Shown piece by piece: positions 27,047 through 37,022 of a DNA stretch of 64,000 nt; the first letter of the stretch is position 1; the number at the start of each line of letters is the position of its first letter. A program made the position numbers and the translations under genes. A model generated the notes under the pieces. The model did no database searches. It was not told where the DNA came from and worked only from the letters and a program-made list of their open reading frames with translations. This DNA comes from Candidatus Arcticimaribacter forsetii (GTDB lineage: Bacteria > Bacteroidota > Bacteroidia > Flavobacteriales > Flavobacteriaceae): contig NZ_OU342399.1 in assembly GCF_910589745.1 (NCBI RefSeq), positions 1,178,001 to 1,242,000 of the forward strand, written 5' to 3'.

Positions 27047-27062
27047 GTTTACAATGTTAAAC
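27047..27062. promoter_or_regulatory. Candidate XRE operator, copy 1
   Basis: GTTTACAATGTTAAAC has GTTTA/TAAAC inverted ends around a 6-base centre. A 14-base core (TTACAATGTTAAAC) recurs at 27271-27284 over the XRE start codon. Copy 1 sits at the -33 side of the M14 promoter. Confidence 0.5.
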
Positions 27063-27269
27063 AGTAAAAGGTTACAATTGTATCTCTATTGTTTTACAAA
27101 CGTCAACATTTTAACCACGAGTAAGCGTGTTTTATTGAAATTAATAATATTTAAATTGCTAATCAGTGATTTATGGTTATTTAATGAAGTAATAGTTTAA
27201 TAATATTGGGCTTCATTTGTATAATTTCGTTTAATAAAATTCTTTATATTGCATTGAATTAAACAGATA

Positions 27270-27284
27270 GTTACAATGTTAAAC
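27270..27284. promoter_or_regulatory. Candidate XRE operator, copy 2
   Basis: GTTACAATGTTAAAC repeats the 14-base core of copy 1 and includes the XRE ATG at 27276. A regulator bound here would block its own transcription start or translation entry. Part of the sequence also encodes MLN, so chance cannot be excluded. Confidence 0.45.
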
Positions 27285-27686
27285 TACGAAGGGATTGTTT
27301 TACGGATCAAAAAAATTATTGAAAATAATGAGTTAAATGCAGCAAGTTTTGCAGAGAAAATCGGAGTACAACGCTCTGGTATTTCTCATATTTTGTCTGG
27401 AAGAAATAAACCAAGCCTTGAATTTCTTTCAAAAATTCAACACACATTTAAAGAAGTAGAATATGATTGGCTTCTTTTAGGTATAGAAAACTCAAAAAAA
27501 GAAGCTCCTACTCTATTTTCAGAAAAAATAGAACCACAAGTACAATCTGATTCTATAATTGATGATGGATCTATTAAAAAGCAAATTGAGCCTCTCTCAC
27601 AAAATTTAGACGATGCACAAGAAATAAATAAAATTATTTTCATCTATACAGATGGTAGCTTTAAGATAATTGACAAAAAATATTAG
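27276..27686 (+). CDS. XRE-family helix-turn-helix regulator
   Basis: A 136-residue DNA-binding protein. Residues 7-62 are a lambda-repressor-like HTH (RIKKIIENNELNAASFAEKIGVQRSGISHILSGRNKPSLEFLSKI). A linker of about 45 polar residues and a short C-terminal strand (IIFIYTDGSFKII) follow, an architecture common in Flavobacteriia. It is divergent from the M14 peptidase gene across about 250 bases. A lipoprotein gene starts 18 bases after its stop. Confidence 0.9.
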   Translation: MLNYEGIVLRIKKIIENNELNAASFAEKIGVQRSGISHILSGRNKPSLEFLSKIQHTFKEVEYDWLLLGIENSKKEAPTLFSEKIEPQVQSDSIIDDGSIKKQIEPLSQNLDDAQEINKIIFIYTDGSFKIIDKKY

Positions 27687-27694
27687 TATTTTTG
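27687..27694 (+). promoter_or_regulatory. Candidate -7 box of the lipoprotein gene
   Basis: TATTTTTG matches TAnnTTTG and ends 10 bases before the ATG at 27705. A TTG lies at 27670-27672, a shorter spacer than usual. The box overlaps the stop of the XRE gene. Confidence 0.45.
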
Positions 27695-27704
27695 TAAAAA
27701 AAAC

Positions 27705-28082
27705 ATGAGAATATTCTTAACGCTAGCCGTATTTATTTTTCTAAGCTCATGTTATACTAACGAAAGGTCTTGCGACCAGTTTCATACAGGTACTTTTGAA
27801 TTTAATACTATTGTTGGTGATAAAATGCTTCGGTCAACTTTCAAGAGAGATGAGTTATATGAAGTTGAGACTTTTGAAGGAAAAATAGATTCTGCTAGGA
27901 TTCGATGGATTAATCCTTGCGAATGTATTTTAACAAAACTACATCCTACTTCTAACCAAGACAAAAGACCACTTTCGATTAAAATTCTTACTACTAAAAA
28001 TAATCAATATGAATTTGAGTATTCTTTAGTAGGAGACAACAAAAATAAAAAACGAGGAACCGTAACCAAATTAAATAATTAA
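27705..28082 (+). CDS. Small lipoprotein of unknown function
   Basis: A 125-residue protein with a lipoprotein signal: hydrophobic core followed by LSSC, so Cys16 would be lipidated. The mature part has four cysteines (in YTNERSCDQ and INPCECILT among them), a GTFEF strand and an FEYSLVGDNKNKKRGTV end, an all-beta pattern. Homologues next to the topoisomerase gene are sometimes labelled DNA topoisomerase IV in databases, which looks like label transfer from the neighbouring gene. Its stop directly precedes the terC ATG. Confidence 0.8.
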   Translation: MRIFLTLAVFIFLSSCYTNERSCDQFHTGTFEFNTIVGDKMLRSTFKRDELYEVETFEGKIDSARIRWINPCECILTKLHPTSNQDKRPLSIKILTTKNNQYEFEYSLVGDNKNKKRGTVTKLNN

Positions 28083-28853
28083 ATGGATTTTATCTTTAGT
28101 TCAGAGGCTATCAGTGCTTTGATAACCCTCACTTTTCTTGAAATCGTATTGGGAATTGATAATTTACTTTTCATTTCAATTATAACACAAAAACTAGCAT
28201 TAAACCAACAAAAACTGGCTTCTAATATTGGATTATTTCTCGCAATGTTACTTAGGATTGTTTTATTATTTGGGATTAGTGTTGTTGTCCAAATGCAAAG
28301 TTCATTTATTTCCATTAATAACTCTTGGTTAAAAACCGAAATCAATGGACAAGCAATAATACTTGTTCTAGGAGGTTTATTTTTACTATATAAAAGCACG
28401 CATGAAATTTTTGAAAAAATTGAGAATGACTCCTCAGATGACAAAAAATCAACTGTCAAAATTTCCTTATCTAAAGCTATAACTCAAATTACAATTTTAA
28501 ATATTGTGTTTTCTTTTGATTCAATTTTAACAGCTGTTGGAATGACAAATGGAATTCCAAACGCGTTACCTATTATGATTATATCGATACTTGTATCAGT
28601 TGGAATCATGATGGTTTTCATGAAATCTGTTTCAGATTTTATACAGAAACATCCTTCACTTCAAATTCTAGGACTATCGTTTCTAATATTAATTGGATTT
28701 ATGCTTATAACAGAAGGTGCTCATATTTCTCAAACCATAATATTTGATAATGAAGTGGGAACCATACCCAAAGGTTATTTATACTTTGCTATTAGTTTTT
28801 CATTAGGAATTGAATTCCTAAATATGAAAATGAAAAAAAAGAAATTGAATTAA
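28083..28853 (+). CDS. TerC family integral membrane protein
   Basis: A 256-residue membrane protein with about seven hydrophobic segments. The TerC signature is present twice: LTFLEIVLGIDNLLFISIITQKL near residue 15 and TILNIVFSFDSILTAVGMTN near residue 140, both with the acidic residue inside the membrane that suggests metal ion transport, as shown for manganese exporters of this family. It begins at the stop of the lipoprotein and ends 4 bases into the convergent parC stop. Confidence 0.92.
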   Translation: MDFIFSSEAISALITLTFLEIVLGIDNLLFISIITQKLALNQQKLASNIGLFLAMLLRIVLLFGISVVVQMQSSFISINNSWLKTEINGQAIILVLGGLFLLYKSTHEIFEKIENDSSDDKKSTVKISLSKAITQITILNIVFSFDSILTAVGMTNGIPNALPIMIISILVSVGIMMVFMKSVSDFIQKHPSLQILGLSFLILIGFMLITEGAHISQTIIFDNEVGTIPKGYLYFAISFSLGIEFLNMKMKKKKLN

Positions 28854-31444
28854 AGTTCTAATTTAGTTTGAGTGTCGTTTGAATCAGAATCATTAATTTG
28901 ATTTGCATCTATAACATCTAAATTTTCTAGAGGTTCTTCTTTAGGTTCTTCATATGGCAATGAATCTGATAAAATAACCTCTTTGATTTTTGTTGTAGTT
29001 AATTGATTTCCAATTGCTTTAAAACCTTTAATACTTATAAAGTCTTCAACATTAATAGACTTATTTGGAAGCGGATCTCCACCTCTTGGTTTAACAAATA
29101 CCAATTCAATCACAGGTCTCCACTCAGAAGAAACAAAAATCAGCTTTGCATTATCTCCAATGAAATTATCTTCTTTATTTTTGTTTTCTATTAAAAATCG
29201 CTTGATGAAGTATCGATCTTTTTCAGAGTCAAAATAAACAGCGGTAATCGGTCTCTCTTGAACCCAACGTTCCATTATTAAAGGAATTATATCAAAATGT
29301 AAGCTTAAGTCGGGGACTACTGTCTTTGCTACACCTTTCTCATCTACTAGTAAAAGTTTATCATCTCCTCTAAAAGCGCCCAATAAATTTCCTCGTTCAT
29401 CTACATTCAGCTTTTGTACCGTTGGATCAAACCATATCTTTCTTGGTTTAAGTGTAGAAACTCCTTTTTCTTTGAGCTCAACTCTAAGGATATTGTATTT
29501 AGAAACTATGTTCCCTTTAACTCCTCTCCCTTTGATCTGAAGATCAGCAAAATCTAATTCCCATTTTAACTTTTTAACGGTGCCTGTATTCCGTAATAAA
29601 ACAGTGATGGTTTCAGCTTCTCCATTAGGATTTGCAGAAAAATATAAAATTTCTGATCCTGATTTACCCTGTGTTAAATTATATGGCTTGTCACGAGTAA
29701 CCCCTGTGACTGCAAACCTTTTTATATAGGAAGTACCGCCTTTACCGTCTTTATAAACTAGGTTGTAAATTGTTCTTTGATCTTTTTTCTTAAATACAGC
29801 TGCATAGATAATATCTTTTTCAATAAAGACTTTACTATCTACCTTTACTACCTGCATAATTCCACTCTTAGTAAATACAATGATGTCATCTATATCGGCA
29901 CAATCACATACATATTCATCTTTCTTGAGCGAAGTTCCAATAAACCCTTCTTCTTTATTGACATAAAGTTTTAAATTTCTTACAACCACCTTTGTAGCGT
30001 CAACATCATCAAAAACTCTTATTTCAGACAAACGATCTTTATCTTTGCCGTATTCCTTTTTTAGATGAGTAAAATAGTCAATCGCATACTCAATTAAATT
30101 ATCGAGATTGTTTCTAACTTCTTTAATTTCACCTTCTAAAGCATCTATTCTTTGTTGTGCTTTATCTATATCAAATTTAGAAATTCTCTTAATTTTAATT
30201 TCGGTTAAACGTACTAAATCATCCTCTACAACAGGACGCTTTAATACTTTGACAAATGGTTTTAATCCTTCATCTATAGCGGTTAAGACACCTTCCCAAG
30301 TTTCTTGATCTTCGATTAATCTGTAAACTTTATTTTCAATAAAAATACGTTCAAGAGATGCAAAATGCCATTGATTTTCAAGCTCATTCAACTTAACTTC
30401 AAGTTCTTTTTTGAGTGTATGAACAGTAGAATCAGTCGAAATACGAAGCATATCAGAAACTCCAATAAAATGTGGTTTATGATCAACAATTACACATCCT
30501 AAAGGAGAGATTGAGGTTTCGCAAGCAGTAAATGCATATAGTGCATCAATTGTTTTATCTGGAGAAATTCCAGCTGGTAAATGAATTAAAATTTCAACAT
30601 TAGCTGCTGTATTGTCTTCAATTTTTTTTATTCTAATTTTACCTTTCTCATTTGCTTTAAGAATTGATTCTATCAAAGAAGAAGTAGTCGTGCTAAAAGG
30701 AATTTCTGTAATTACGAGGGTGCTTTTGTCTTGTGCACTAATTTTGGCACGAACACGAACTTTGCCTCCTCGCATTCCATCGTTATAATTCTGTACATCG
30801 ATTATTCCGCCGGTTTGAAAATCAGGTAATAAGATGAATTTCTTTCCCTTTAAATATGCAATGCTTGCTTGAATTAATTCATTAAAGTTATGTGGTAAAA
30901 TCTTTGTAGATAAACCTACAGCAATACCCTCTGCACCTTGAGCTAAAAGAAGTGGAAATTTAACAGGTAAGTATACGGGTTCTTTCTTTCGACCATCGTA
31001 AGAAAGTTGCCAGTTAGTTACCTTAGGACTGAAAACAACTTCTAATGCAAATTTAGAGAGTCTAGCTTCAATATAACGGGATGCTGCAGCTCGGTCTCCA
31101 GTAAGGATATTCCCCCAGTTTCCTTGCATATCAATCATTAGATCTTTTTGACCAATTTGCACCATAGCATCAGCAATACTTGCATCTCCATGGGGATGAT
31201 ACTGCATTGTATGTCCAACGATATTAGCTACCTTGTTATAACGACCATCATCTAAATCTTTCATAGAATGAAGAATACGTCGCTGAACAGGCTTTAATCC
31301 ATCTGATATGGCAGGAACAGCTCGCTCTAGAATAACATAAGATGCATAATCAAGGAACCAATCCTTGTACATACCCGTTACTTTAATTAAAGTATCTGAA
31401 GTTGCAGCACCTGTGTTTTCTTCGTAGAAATGTTTTTCTTCCAT
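28850..31444 (-). CDS. parC: DNA topoisomerase IV subunit A
   Basis: An 864-residue type IIA topoisomerase breakage-reunion subunit. The catalytic region has YASYVILERAVPAISDGLKPVQRRIL (residues about 34-59), HPHGDASIADAMVQIGQKD and AAASRYIEARLSKFA with the active-site tyrosine. FTACETSISPLGCVIVD marks the tower end, and a C-terminal beta-propeller of GyrA-like repeats follows from about residue 500. The chain is typical of Bacteroidetes ParC/GyrA-like proteins. It follows parE by 2 bases, which supports the topo IV assignment over gyrase. Confidence 0.93.
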   Translation of the reverse strand: MEEKHFYEENTGAATSDTLIKVTGMYKDWFLDYASYVILERAVPAISDGLKPVQRRILHSMKDLDDGRYNKVANIVGHTMQYHPHGDASIADAMVQIGQKDLMIDMQGNWGNILTGDRAAASRYIEARLSKFALEVVFSPKVTNWQLSYDGRKKEPVYLPVKFPLLLAQGAEGIAVGLSTKILPHNFNELIQASIAYLKGKKFILLPDFQTGGIIDVQNYNDGMRGGKVRVRAKISAQDKSTLVITEIPFSTTTSSLIESILKANEKGKIRIKKIEDNTAANVEILIHLPAGISPDKTIDALYAFTACETSISPLGCVIVDHKPHFIGVSDMLRISTDSTVHTLKKELEVKLNELENQWHFASLERIFIENKVYRLIEDQETWEGVLTAIDEGLKPFVKVLKRPVVEDDLVRLTEIKIKRISKFDIDKAQQRIDALEGEIKEVRNNLDNLIEYAIDYFTHLKKEYGKDKDRLSEIRVFDDVDATKVVVRNLKLYVNKEEGFIGTSLKKDEYVCDCADIDDIIVFTKSGIMQVVKVDSKVFIEKDIIYAAVFKKKDQRTIYNLVYKDGKGGTSYIKRFAVTGVTRDKPYNLTQGKSGSEILYFSANPNGEAETITVLLRNTGTVKKLKWELDFADLQIKGRGVKGNIVSKYNILRVELKEKGVSTLKPRKIWFDPTVQKLNVDERGNLLGAFRGDDKLLLVDEKGVAKTVVPDLSLHFDIIPLIMERWVQERPITAVYFDSEKDRYFIKRFLIENKNKEDNFIGDNAKLIFVSSEWRPVIELVFVKPRGGDPLPNKSINVEDFISIKGFKAIGNQLTTTKIKEVILSDSLPYEEPKEEPLENLDVIDANQINDSDSNDTQTKLEL

Positions 31445-31446
31445 AG

Positions 31447-33306
31447 CTAGTTTGCCGGTTCTGCTAAATCTAACTCTACTTTTAGATTATTAATAATAAA
31501 TTCTTGACGGTCTTGGGTGTTTTTACCCATATAGAATTGCAGTAATTCTTCTATTGTAGTTGATTTATCTAACATAATTGGATCTAAACGTATGTCTTCT
31601 CCTATAAAATGTTTGAATTCGTCAGGAGAAATCTCTCCTAAACCTTTAAATCGAGTTATTTCTTCTTTTCCCTTTAAAGCTGAAATTGCATTGATGCGTT
31701 CTTCTTCCGAGTAACAATAAAAAGTTTGCTTCTTATCACGAACACGATATAATGGTGTTTGTAAAATGTATAAATGACCTTCTTTTATAAGCTCCGGAAA
31801 AAACTGTAAAAAGAACGTGATTAAAAGAAGACGAATATGCATACCATCAACGTCTGCATCTGTTGCAATTACAATATTGTTGTATCTCAAATCAGCTAAG
31901 CTATCTTCGATATTCAGTGCGGCTTGTAATAAGTTAAATTCTTCATTTTCATAAACGATTTTCTTTGTCATACCATAGGTATTCAATGGTTTTCCTCGAA
32001 GACTAAAAACAGCTTGAGTGTTTACATCTCGTGACTTTGTAATGGAACCACTAGCAGAGTCTCCCTCGGTTATAAAAATTGTTGAATCTAAACGTCTGTC
32101 TTTCTTAAGATCACCTAAATGAACACGACAATCGCGTAATTTCTTGTTATGTAGACTAGCTTTCTTAGCACGATCACGGGCAAGTTTTCGAATCCCAGAA
32201 AGTTCCTTGCGTTCCTTTTCAGCTTGCATAATTTTCCGCTGAATTTTCTCTGCAGTTTCTGGGTTTTTATGAAGGTAATTATCTAATTGAGTACCTAAAA
32301 AATCATTGATATAAGATCGAACCGTAGGCATCTTCTCCCCCATTTCGGTAGAGCCCAGTTTTGTTTTAGTTTGAGATTCAAAAACAGGTTCCATAACCTT
32401 AATACTAACAGCGGCTATAACGGATTTTCTTATATCAGAGGCATCATAATTCTTGCCAAAAAATTCACGAATAGTCTTAACTAAACCTTCTCTAAAAGCA
32501 GCTAAATGGGTTCCACCTTGTGTTGTGTTTTGACCGTTTACAAAAGAGTGATATTCTTCGCTATATTGGGTTCTACTGTGTGTTAAAGCGACTTCAATAT
32601 CGTTTCCTCTAAGATGAATAATCGGATAAAGTAAATCAGTTTCATTAACAAGGTCTTCTAGTAAATCTTTGAGACCATTTTCAGAGTAATATTTTTCACC
32701 ATTAAAATCTATTGTTAAACCTGGATTAAGATATACATAATTCTTAATCATTTTTACAATGTATTCAGTGCGGTAACGGAAATTCTTAAATATGGAATTG
32801 TCTGGCGTAAAGGAGACTTTGGTTCCTTTACGTTTAGAACTTTCTATTGGAGTAGTCTCTTCTATTAGATTCCCTGCTTCAAACGTAGCAGATTTAGTTT
32901 GATTATCTCGATTTGATTCTACTTTAAATGAAGAGGAAAGCGCATTTACTGCTTTAGTACCAACTCCATTAAGTCCAACTGATTTTTTAAAAGCACGGGA
33001 GTCGTACTTCCCTCCAGTATTCATTTTAGAAACTACATCGACAACTTTTCCTAAAGGAATTCCTCGACCGTAGTCTCTAACACTAACTTCTTGTTCTCTT
33101 ATAACAATCTCAATGGTCTTTCCAGCACCCATTACAAATTCATCGATACAATTGTCAAGAACTTCTTTAAGAAGGATGTAGATACCATCATCTGGCGAAG
33201 AACCATCTCCTAACTTACCAATATACATACCAGGACGCATTCGGATGTGTTCTTTCCAGTCGAGTGATCGTATATTATCTTCAGTATATTGTACGTTTTC
33301 TGCCAT
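31447..33306 (-). CDS. parE: DNA topoisomerase IV subunit B
   Basis: A 619-residue ATPase subunit. The GHKL motifs are visible: [51 protein letters not shown] and the [10 protein letters not shown] transducer loop. The TOPRIM domain has [17 protein letters not shown] and [17 protein letters not shown] with Glu and DxD metal ligands, and [13 protein letters not shown] follows. There is no insertion of the GyrB type. A TTCCAA/TTGGAA inverted repeat lies in the 140-base leader. Confidence 0.94.
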   Translation of the reverse strand: MAENVQYTEDNIRSLDWKEHIRMRPGMYIGKLGDGSSPDDGIYILLKEVLDNCIDEFVMGAGKTIEIVIREQEVSVRDYGRGIPLGKVVDVVSKMNTGGKYDSRAFKKSVGLNGVGTKAVNALSSSFKVESNRDNQTKSATFEAGNLIEETTPIESSKRKGTKVSFTPDNSIFKNFRYRTEYIVKMIKNYVYLNPGLTIDFNGEKYYSENGLKDLLEDLVNETDLLYPIIHLRGNDIEVALTHSRTQYSEEYHSFVNGQNTTQGGTHLAAFREGLVKTIREFFGKNYDASDIRKSVIAAVSIKVMEPVFESQTKTKLGSTEMGEKMPTVRSYINDFLGTQLDNYLHKNPETAEKIQRKIMQAEKERKELSGIRKLARDRAKKASLHNKKLRDCRVHLGDLKKDRRLDSTIFITEGDSASGSITKSRDVNTQAVFSLRGKPLNTYGMTKKIVYENEEFNLLQAALNIEDSLADLRYNNIVIATDADVDGMHIRLLLITFFLQFFPELIKEGHLYILQTPLYRVRDKKQTFYCYSEEERINAISALKGKEEITRFKGLGEISPDEFKHFIGEDIRLDPIMLDKSTTIEELLQFYMGKNTQDRQEFIINNLKVELDLAEPAN

Positions 33307-33445
33307 AAGAGATATCTGCTAATATAATAGTTCCAAACAAAAAGTTGGAATATTGCGCATTAAAAAAATTAACAAAAAACGTTAAGAACTATTAAGTAGT
33401 TGTGCAATAATGAGTTTAAACAAAAAAAGATTAAAAAAGTATTCT

Positions 33446-34393
33446 TTACCTGTTCTCTAAATAGGTTAAAATATTAGTTTCAATTCTATCCTCGATAGTT
33501 GATACATCTGCTTTTATAAATTCTTTTCCCGTAATATGTTCGTATAATTCAATGTAACGATCAGAAACTTCTTTGATATATTCATCACTCATTTCAGGAA
33601 TCTGCTGACCATCAAGCCCTTGAAATCCATTAGTAATAAGCCATTGACGAACAAATTCTTTAGAAAGTTGTTTTTGATTTTCTCCTTTTGCTTGTCGTTC
33701 TTCATAACCCTCTTGATAAAAATATCGAGAGGAATCGGGTGTATGGATTTCATCAATCAAAACAATTGTGCCCTCAGAAGTTTTTCCAAATTCATATTTA
33801 GTGTCTACTAAAATCAATCCTTTGTCAGCAGCAAGTTTAGTTCCACGTTCAAACAAAGCTTTTGTATATTCTTCTAAAACCATATAGTCCGCTTCAGAAA
33901 CTATTCCTTGTTTAATTATCTCTTCTCGTGAAATGTCTTCATCATGCCCCTCTTCTGCTTTGGTTGCTGGAGTTATGATCGGTTCAGGAAAACGATCATT
34001 TTCTTTCATTCCATCGGGCATAGATACTCCACAGATCAAACGTTTTCCTAATTTATACTCTCGAGCAGCATGTCCAGAAAGATAACCTCGTATTACCATT
34101 TCAACTTTAAAAGGATCGCATTTTTTACCTATTGCAACTGAAGGGTCTGGTGTAGCTTCTAACCAATTTGGAACTATATCTTTGGTTGCATCCATCATGT
34201 GGGTAGCAATCTGATTTAATATTTGTCCTTTGTAGGGTATTCCTTTGGGCATTACGACATCAAATGCTGATAGTTTATCTGTTGCAATCATAACCAACAA
34301 ATCGTTATCAAGACTAATTACTTCTCGAACTTTACCAATATATTTAGATTGTTGACCAGGAAGTGAAAAAGAGGATGCTAAAAGTGTATTCAT
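33446..34393 (-). CDS. purC: SAICAR synthase (phosphoribosylaminoimidazole-succinocarboxamide synthase)
   Basis: A 315-residue purine-synthesis enzyme joining CAIR and aspartate. [54 protein letters not shown], and [33 protein letters not shown] hold the ATP and substrate motifs. The longer, fungal-like length is normal in Bacteroidetes. It lies 9 bases after phoH. Confidence 0.96.
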   Translation of the reverse strand: MNTLLASSFSLPGQQSKYIGKVREVISLDNDLLVMIATDKLSAFDVVMPKGIPYKGQILNQIATHMMDATKDIVPNWLEATPDPSVAIGKKCDPFKVEMVIRGYLSGHAAREYKLGKRLICGVSMPDGMKENDRFPEPIITPATKAEEGHDEDISREEIIKQGIVSEADYMVLEEYTKALFERGTKLAADKGLILVDTKYEFGKTSEGTIVLIDEIHTPDSSRYFYQEGYEERQAKGENQKQLSKEFVRQWLITNGFQGLDGQQIPEMSDEYIKEVSDRYIELYEHITGKEFIKADVSTIEDRIETNILTYLENR

Positions 34394-34402
34394 TTTTACG
34401 TA

Positions 34403-35362
34403 TTAATTTGTGTGCTCTATATTTTTATAAGCTTCTATTACTTTTCTAACTAATTTGTGACGAATAACGTCTTTATCATCTAAATAAATCATTCCAATAC
34501 CTTCTGTTTCTTTTAATACAAGCAAGGCTTCTTTTAAACCAGAAATTATTCTTCTAGGAAGATCAATTTGCCCAGGATCACCCGTAATGATAAATTTTGC
34601 ATGAGTACCCATTCGCGTTAAAAACATTTTCATTTGAGCATGAGTCGTGTTTTGAGCTTCATCTAAAATTACGAAAGCATGGTCAAGAGTTCTACCTCGC
34701 ATAAAAGCAAGGGGAGCAATCTGTATGGTTCCTTTTTCAATATAAGAACTTAAACGTTCGGCTGGAATCATATCTCTTAACGCATCGTAGAGAGGCTGCA
34801 TATACGGGTCTAGTTTTTCTTTCATGTCGCCGGGTAAAAAACCTAAATTTTCTCCTGCCTCGACTGCTGGACGAGTTAGAATGATACGTTTAACTTGCTT
34901 TTCTTTAAGAGCTTTGACAGCTAAAGCAACAGAGGTATATGTTTTACCTGTTCCTGCTGGACCAACTGCAAAAAGCATATCATTTTTTTTGCTTAATTGA
35001 ACCAAACGCTGCTGGTTTATGGTCTGAGCTTTTATTGTTCTTCCGCCCACTCCATGTACAATAAATGAATCTTTATCGTCGATGGTTTCAATTCCTTTAG
35101 ACGGATCTGCGGTTAATATATTTTCTAGAGTGGCTTGGTCTAATTTGTTATACTTTCTAAAATGACTAATCAATAAGTCGATTCGCATTTCAAATTCATC
35201 TAAAACAGCTTCTTCTCCAAAAGCTTTTAGTTTACTCCCTCTAGCAACAATTTTGAGTTTTGGAAAATACGATCGTAAAAGTTCTACATTAGAATTTTGA
35301 TCACCAAAAAGCTCTCTTGGATTTACATCTTGTAACTGAATTTCTATCTCATTCAAAAGCAC
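34403..35362 (-). CDS. phoH: PhoH-family ATPase
   Basis: A 319-residue P-loop ATPase. Walker A is GPAGTGKT (residues 134-141), Walker B AFVILDEAQNTT (about 230), and RPAVEAGENLGFLPGDMKEKLDPYMQPLYDAL and TRMGTHAKFIITGDPGQIDLP complete the PhoH/YbeZ signature. YbeZ-type proteins partner with the rRNA endonuclease YbeY in other bacteria; ybeY is not in this window. It heads a two-gene unit with purC. Confidence 0.93.
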   Translation of the reverse strand: MLLNEIEIQLQDVNPRELFGDQNSNVELLRSYFPKLKIVARGSKLKAFGEEAVLDEFEMRIDLLISHFRKYNKLDQATLENILTADPSKGIETIDDKDSFIVHGVGGRTIKAQTINQQRLVQLSKKNDMLFAVGPAGTGKTYTSVALAVKALKEKQVKRIILTRPAVEAGENLGFLPGDMKEKLDPYMQPLYDALRDMIPAERLSSYIEKGTIQIAPLAFMRGRTLDHAFVILDEAQNTTHAQMKMFLTRMGTHAKFIITGDPGQIDLPRRIISGLKEALLVLKETEGIGMIYLDDKDVIRHKLVRKVIEAYKNIEHTN

Positions 35363-35396
35363 AGAAGTTTTAAGGTTATATTATAATTAGGATTTG

Positions 35397-35404
35397 TAAA
35401 TTTG
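35397..35404 (+). promoter_or_regulatory. Candidate -7 box of the SAM-hydrolase/gld unit
   Basis: TAAATTTG matches TAnnTTTG, 54 bases before the ATG at 35459. It lies nearly back to back with the phoH box. There is no clear -33 element. Confidence 0.3.
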
Positions 35405-35409
35405 TAATT

Positions 35410-35417
35410 CAAAATTA
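35410..35417 (-). promoter_or_regulatory. Candidate -7 box of phoH
   Basis: TAATTTTG on the minus strand, matching TAnnTTTG, 47 bases before the phoH ATG. No clear -33 element was found. Confidence 0.35.
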
Positions 35418-35458
35418 CAGATTTAGTTTAAATAACTTTTAAAATATATAACTTCTTT

Positions 35459-36289
35459 ATGTCAATAGTAAGCCTGACTACCGATTTTGGACTAAAGGAT
35501 TACTTTGTAGCCGCAATTAAAGCTGAATTATATGTAGAAATAGCAGATGTTAATATAATAGACATTACCCATCAAGTAAGTCCTTTTAACCACACCGAAG
35601 CTGCATATATTCTTAAAAATGCCTGCAAAGCTTTCCCTAAAGGTAGTATACATATTATTGGTGTAGACTCTGAATTTTCTCCTGAGAACTCACATATTGT
35701 AATGCTTTTAGATGGTCATTACTTTATTGGAGCTAACAATGGAGTTCTTTCTTTGATTAAAGAAGATCGAATACCGGATCAAATTGTAGAGATCAATATC
35801 CATAATAACATCACTTCTTCTTTTCCTGTCTTAGATGTATTTATTAAAGTTGCTGGACATATTTCTAGAAAAGGAAATTTAGCAGTTATTGGTAAGCCCA
35901 TAAATTCAATAAAAGAAGTAACAGACGTTAGACCTGTTATTAACTCAGCTGAAAATCAAATCCTTGGAAGTGTTATATATATTGACAATTTTGGAAATGT
36001 TATAACTAATATCACTAAAAAGATTTTTAAAGAATATCAAAAAGGGAGATCTTTTGTTATTTCTGCAAGGCATGAAAAATTTGATGTAATTTATAATTCC
36101 TATACAGAAGCAATTAACTTTAATATACCAAAAGAAAATAGAGATGAGGACGGAAAAAAAATTGCACTTTTTAATGCGGCAGGACACTTAGAACTTTCAA
36201 TCTATAAAAGTAATCCACATACTATTGGTAGTGCAAATAGTTTATTTGGTTTAGAATTCAGGGATACCATAACGATTAAATTCTATTAA
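35459..36289 (+). CDS. SAM hydrolase / SAM-dependent chlorinase-fluorinase family protein (DUF62)
   Basis: A 276-residue protein of the DUF62 family, whose ordinary members hydrolyse S-adenosylmethionine to adenosine and methionine using water. SLTTDFGLKDYFVAAIKAEL is the start signature, with ITHQVSPFNHTEAAYILKNA, GANNGVLSLI and YIDNFGNVITNI as further conserved blocks. I see no reason to propose halogenase activity. It is followed by gldF with one base between, an arrangement that recurs in gliding Flavobacteriia. Confidence 0.92.
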   Translation: MSIVSLTTDFGLKDYFVAAIKAELYVEIADVNIIDITHQVSPFNHTEAAYILKNACKAFPKGSIHIIGVDSEFSPENSHIVMLLDGHYFIGANNGVLSLIKEDRIPDQIVEINIHNNITSSFPVLDVFIKVAGHISRKGNLAVIGKPINSIKEVTDVRPVINSAENQILGSVIYIDNFGNVITNITKKIFKEYQKGRSFVISARHEKFDVIYNSYTEAINFNIPKENRDEDGKKIALFNAAGHLELSIYKSNPHTIGSANSLFGLEFRDTITIKFY

Positions 36290-36290
36290 T

Positions 36291-37022
36291 ATGTGGGCAT
36301 TAGTTAAAAGAGAATTGTTATCGTTTTTTACAACACCACTGGGTTATATTATTTTAGGTGTATTTTTTATTGTAAACGGTTTATTACTTTGGATTTTTGA
36401 TAATGGGTTTAATATTATAGATTCTGGTTTTGCAGATTTAAATTTATACTTTGAATTAATGCCTTGGCTCTTTTTATTTCTTATTCCCGCAATTGGAATG
36501 AAATCATTTTCTGAGGAAATTAAATCTGGGACAATTTCATTACTATTTTCAAAACCAATTTCATTATGGGAATTAATTTTAGGTAAATTTCTCGGAATAT
36601 TGTCATTAGTTAGCTCCAGCTTATTAACCTCTTTTATTTACTTATATGCTATTTTAAATTTAAAACTTGAAACGGATGTTTTTGATTGGGGAGCTTTTTG
36701 GGGATCCTTTATTGGGTTAATTGCCTTAATATCAGTGTTCATTTCAATTACTATAGTCAGTTCTTGTTTTTTTAAAAATCAGGTACTATCCTTTCTTATT
36801 GCTGTTTTAATTTCCTTTTTTCATTACTATGGATGGAGTGAAATTGCTCTTTATTTCACTAATAATTCTTTGTATTTATTTACTGATGCTATCGGTATTC
36901 GTTCTCATTACAATCAAATGAGTAAGGGTATTATCGACTCCAAAGATTTAATTTATTTCGCTGGTCAGCTTTTCTTATTCTTATTCATTGCAGTTAATCA
37001 ACTAAAAAAAATAAAGCAATAA
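36291..37022 (+). CDS. gldF: Gliding motility ABC transporter permease GldF
   Basis: A 243-residue membrane protein with about six transmembrane segments, starting MWALVKRELLSFFTTPLGYIILGVFFIVNG. FLIPAIGMKSFSEEIKSGTISLLFSKPISLWELILGKFLG is the ABC-2 permease core. GldF with GldG and the ATPase GldA is required for gliding in Flavobacterium johnsoniae. GldA is not in this window. Its last base is the first base of the gldG ATG. Confidence 0.93.
   Translation: MWALVKRELLSFFTTPLGYIILGVFFIVNGLLLWIFDNGFNIIDSGFADLNLYFELMPWLFLFLIPAIGMKSFSEEIKSGTISLLFSKPISLWELILGKFLGILSLVSSSLLTSFIYLYAILNLKLETDVFDWGAFWGSFIGLIALISVFISITIVSSCFFKNQVLSFLIAVLISFFHYYGWSEIALYFTNNSLYLFTDAIGIRSHYNQMSKGIIDSKDLIYFAGQLFLFLFIAVNQLKKIKQ

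Noticed and set aside
27110-27135. CACG/CGTG hairpin with T-run in the XRE/M14 gap as a terminator of a small RNA
   Set aside because: Four-base-pair stem only; no upstream promoter or conserved element found.
33325-33352. TTCCAA/TTGGAA inverted repeat before parE as a terminator or riboswitch
   Set aside because: Six paired bases, no T-run, no recognisable aptamer shape. Kept only as a note in parE.
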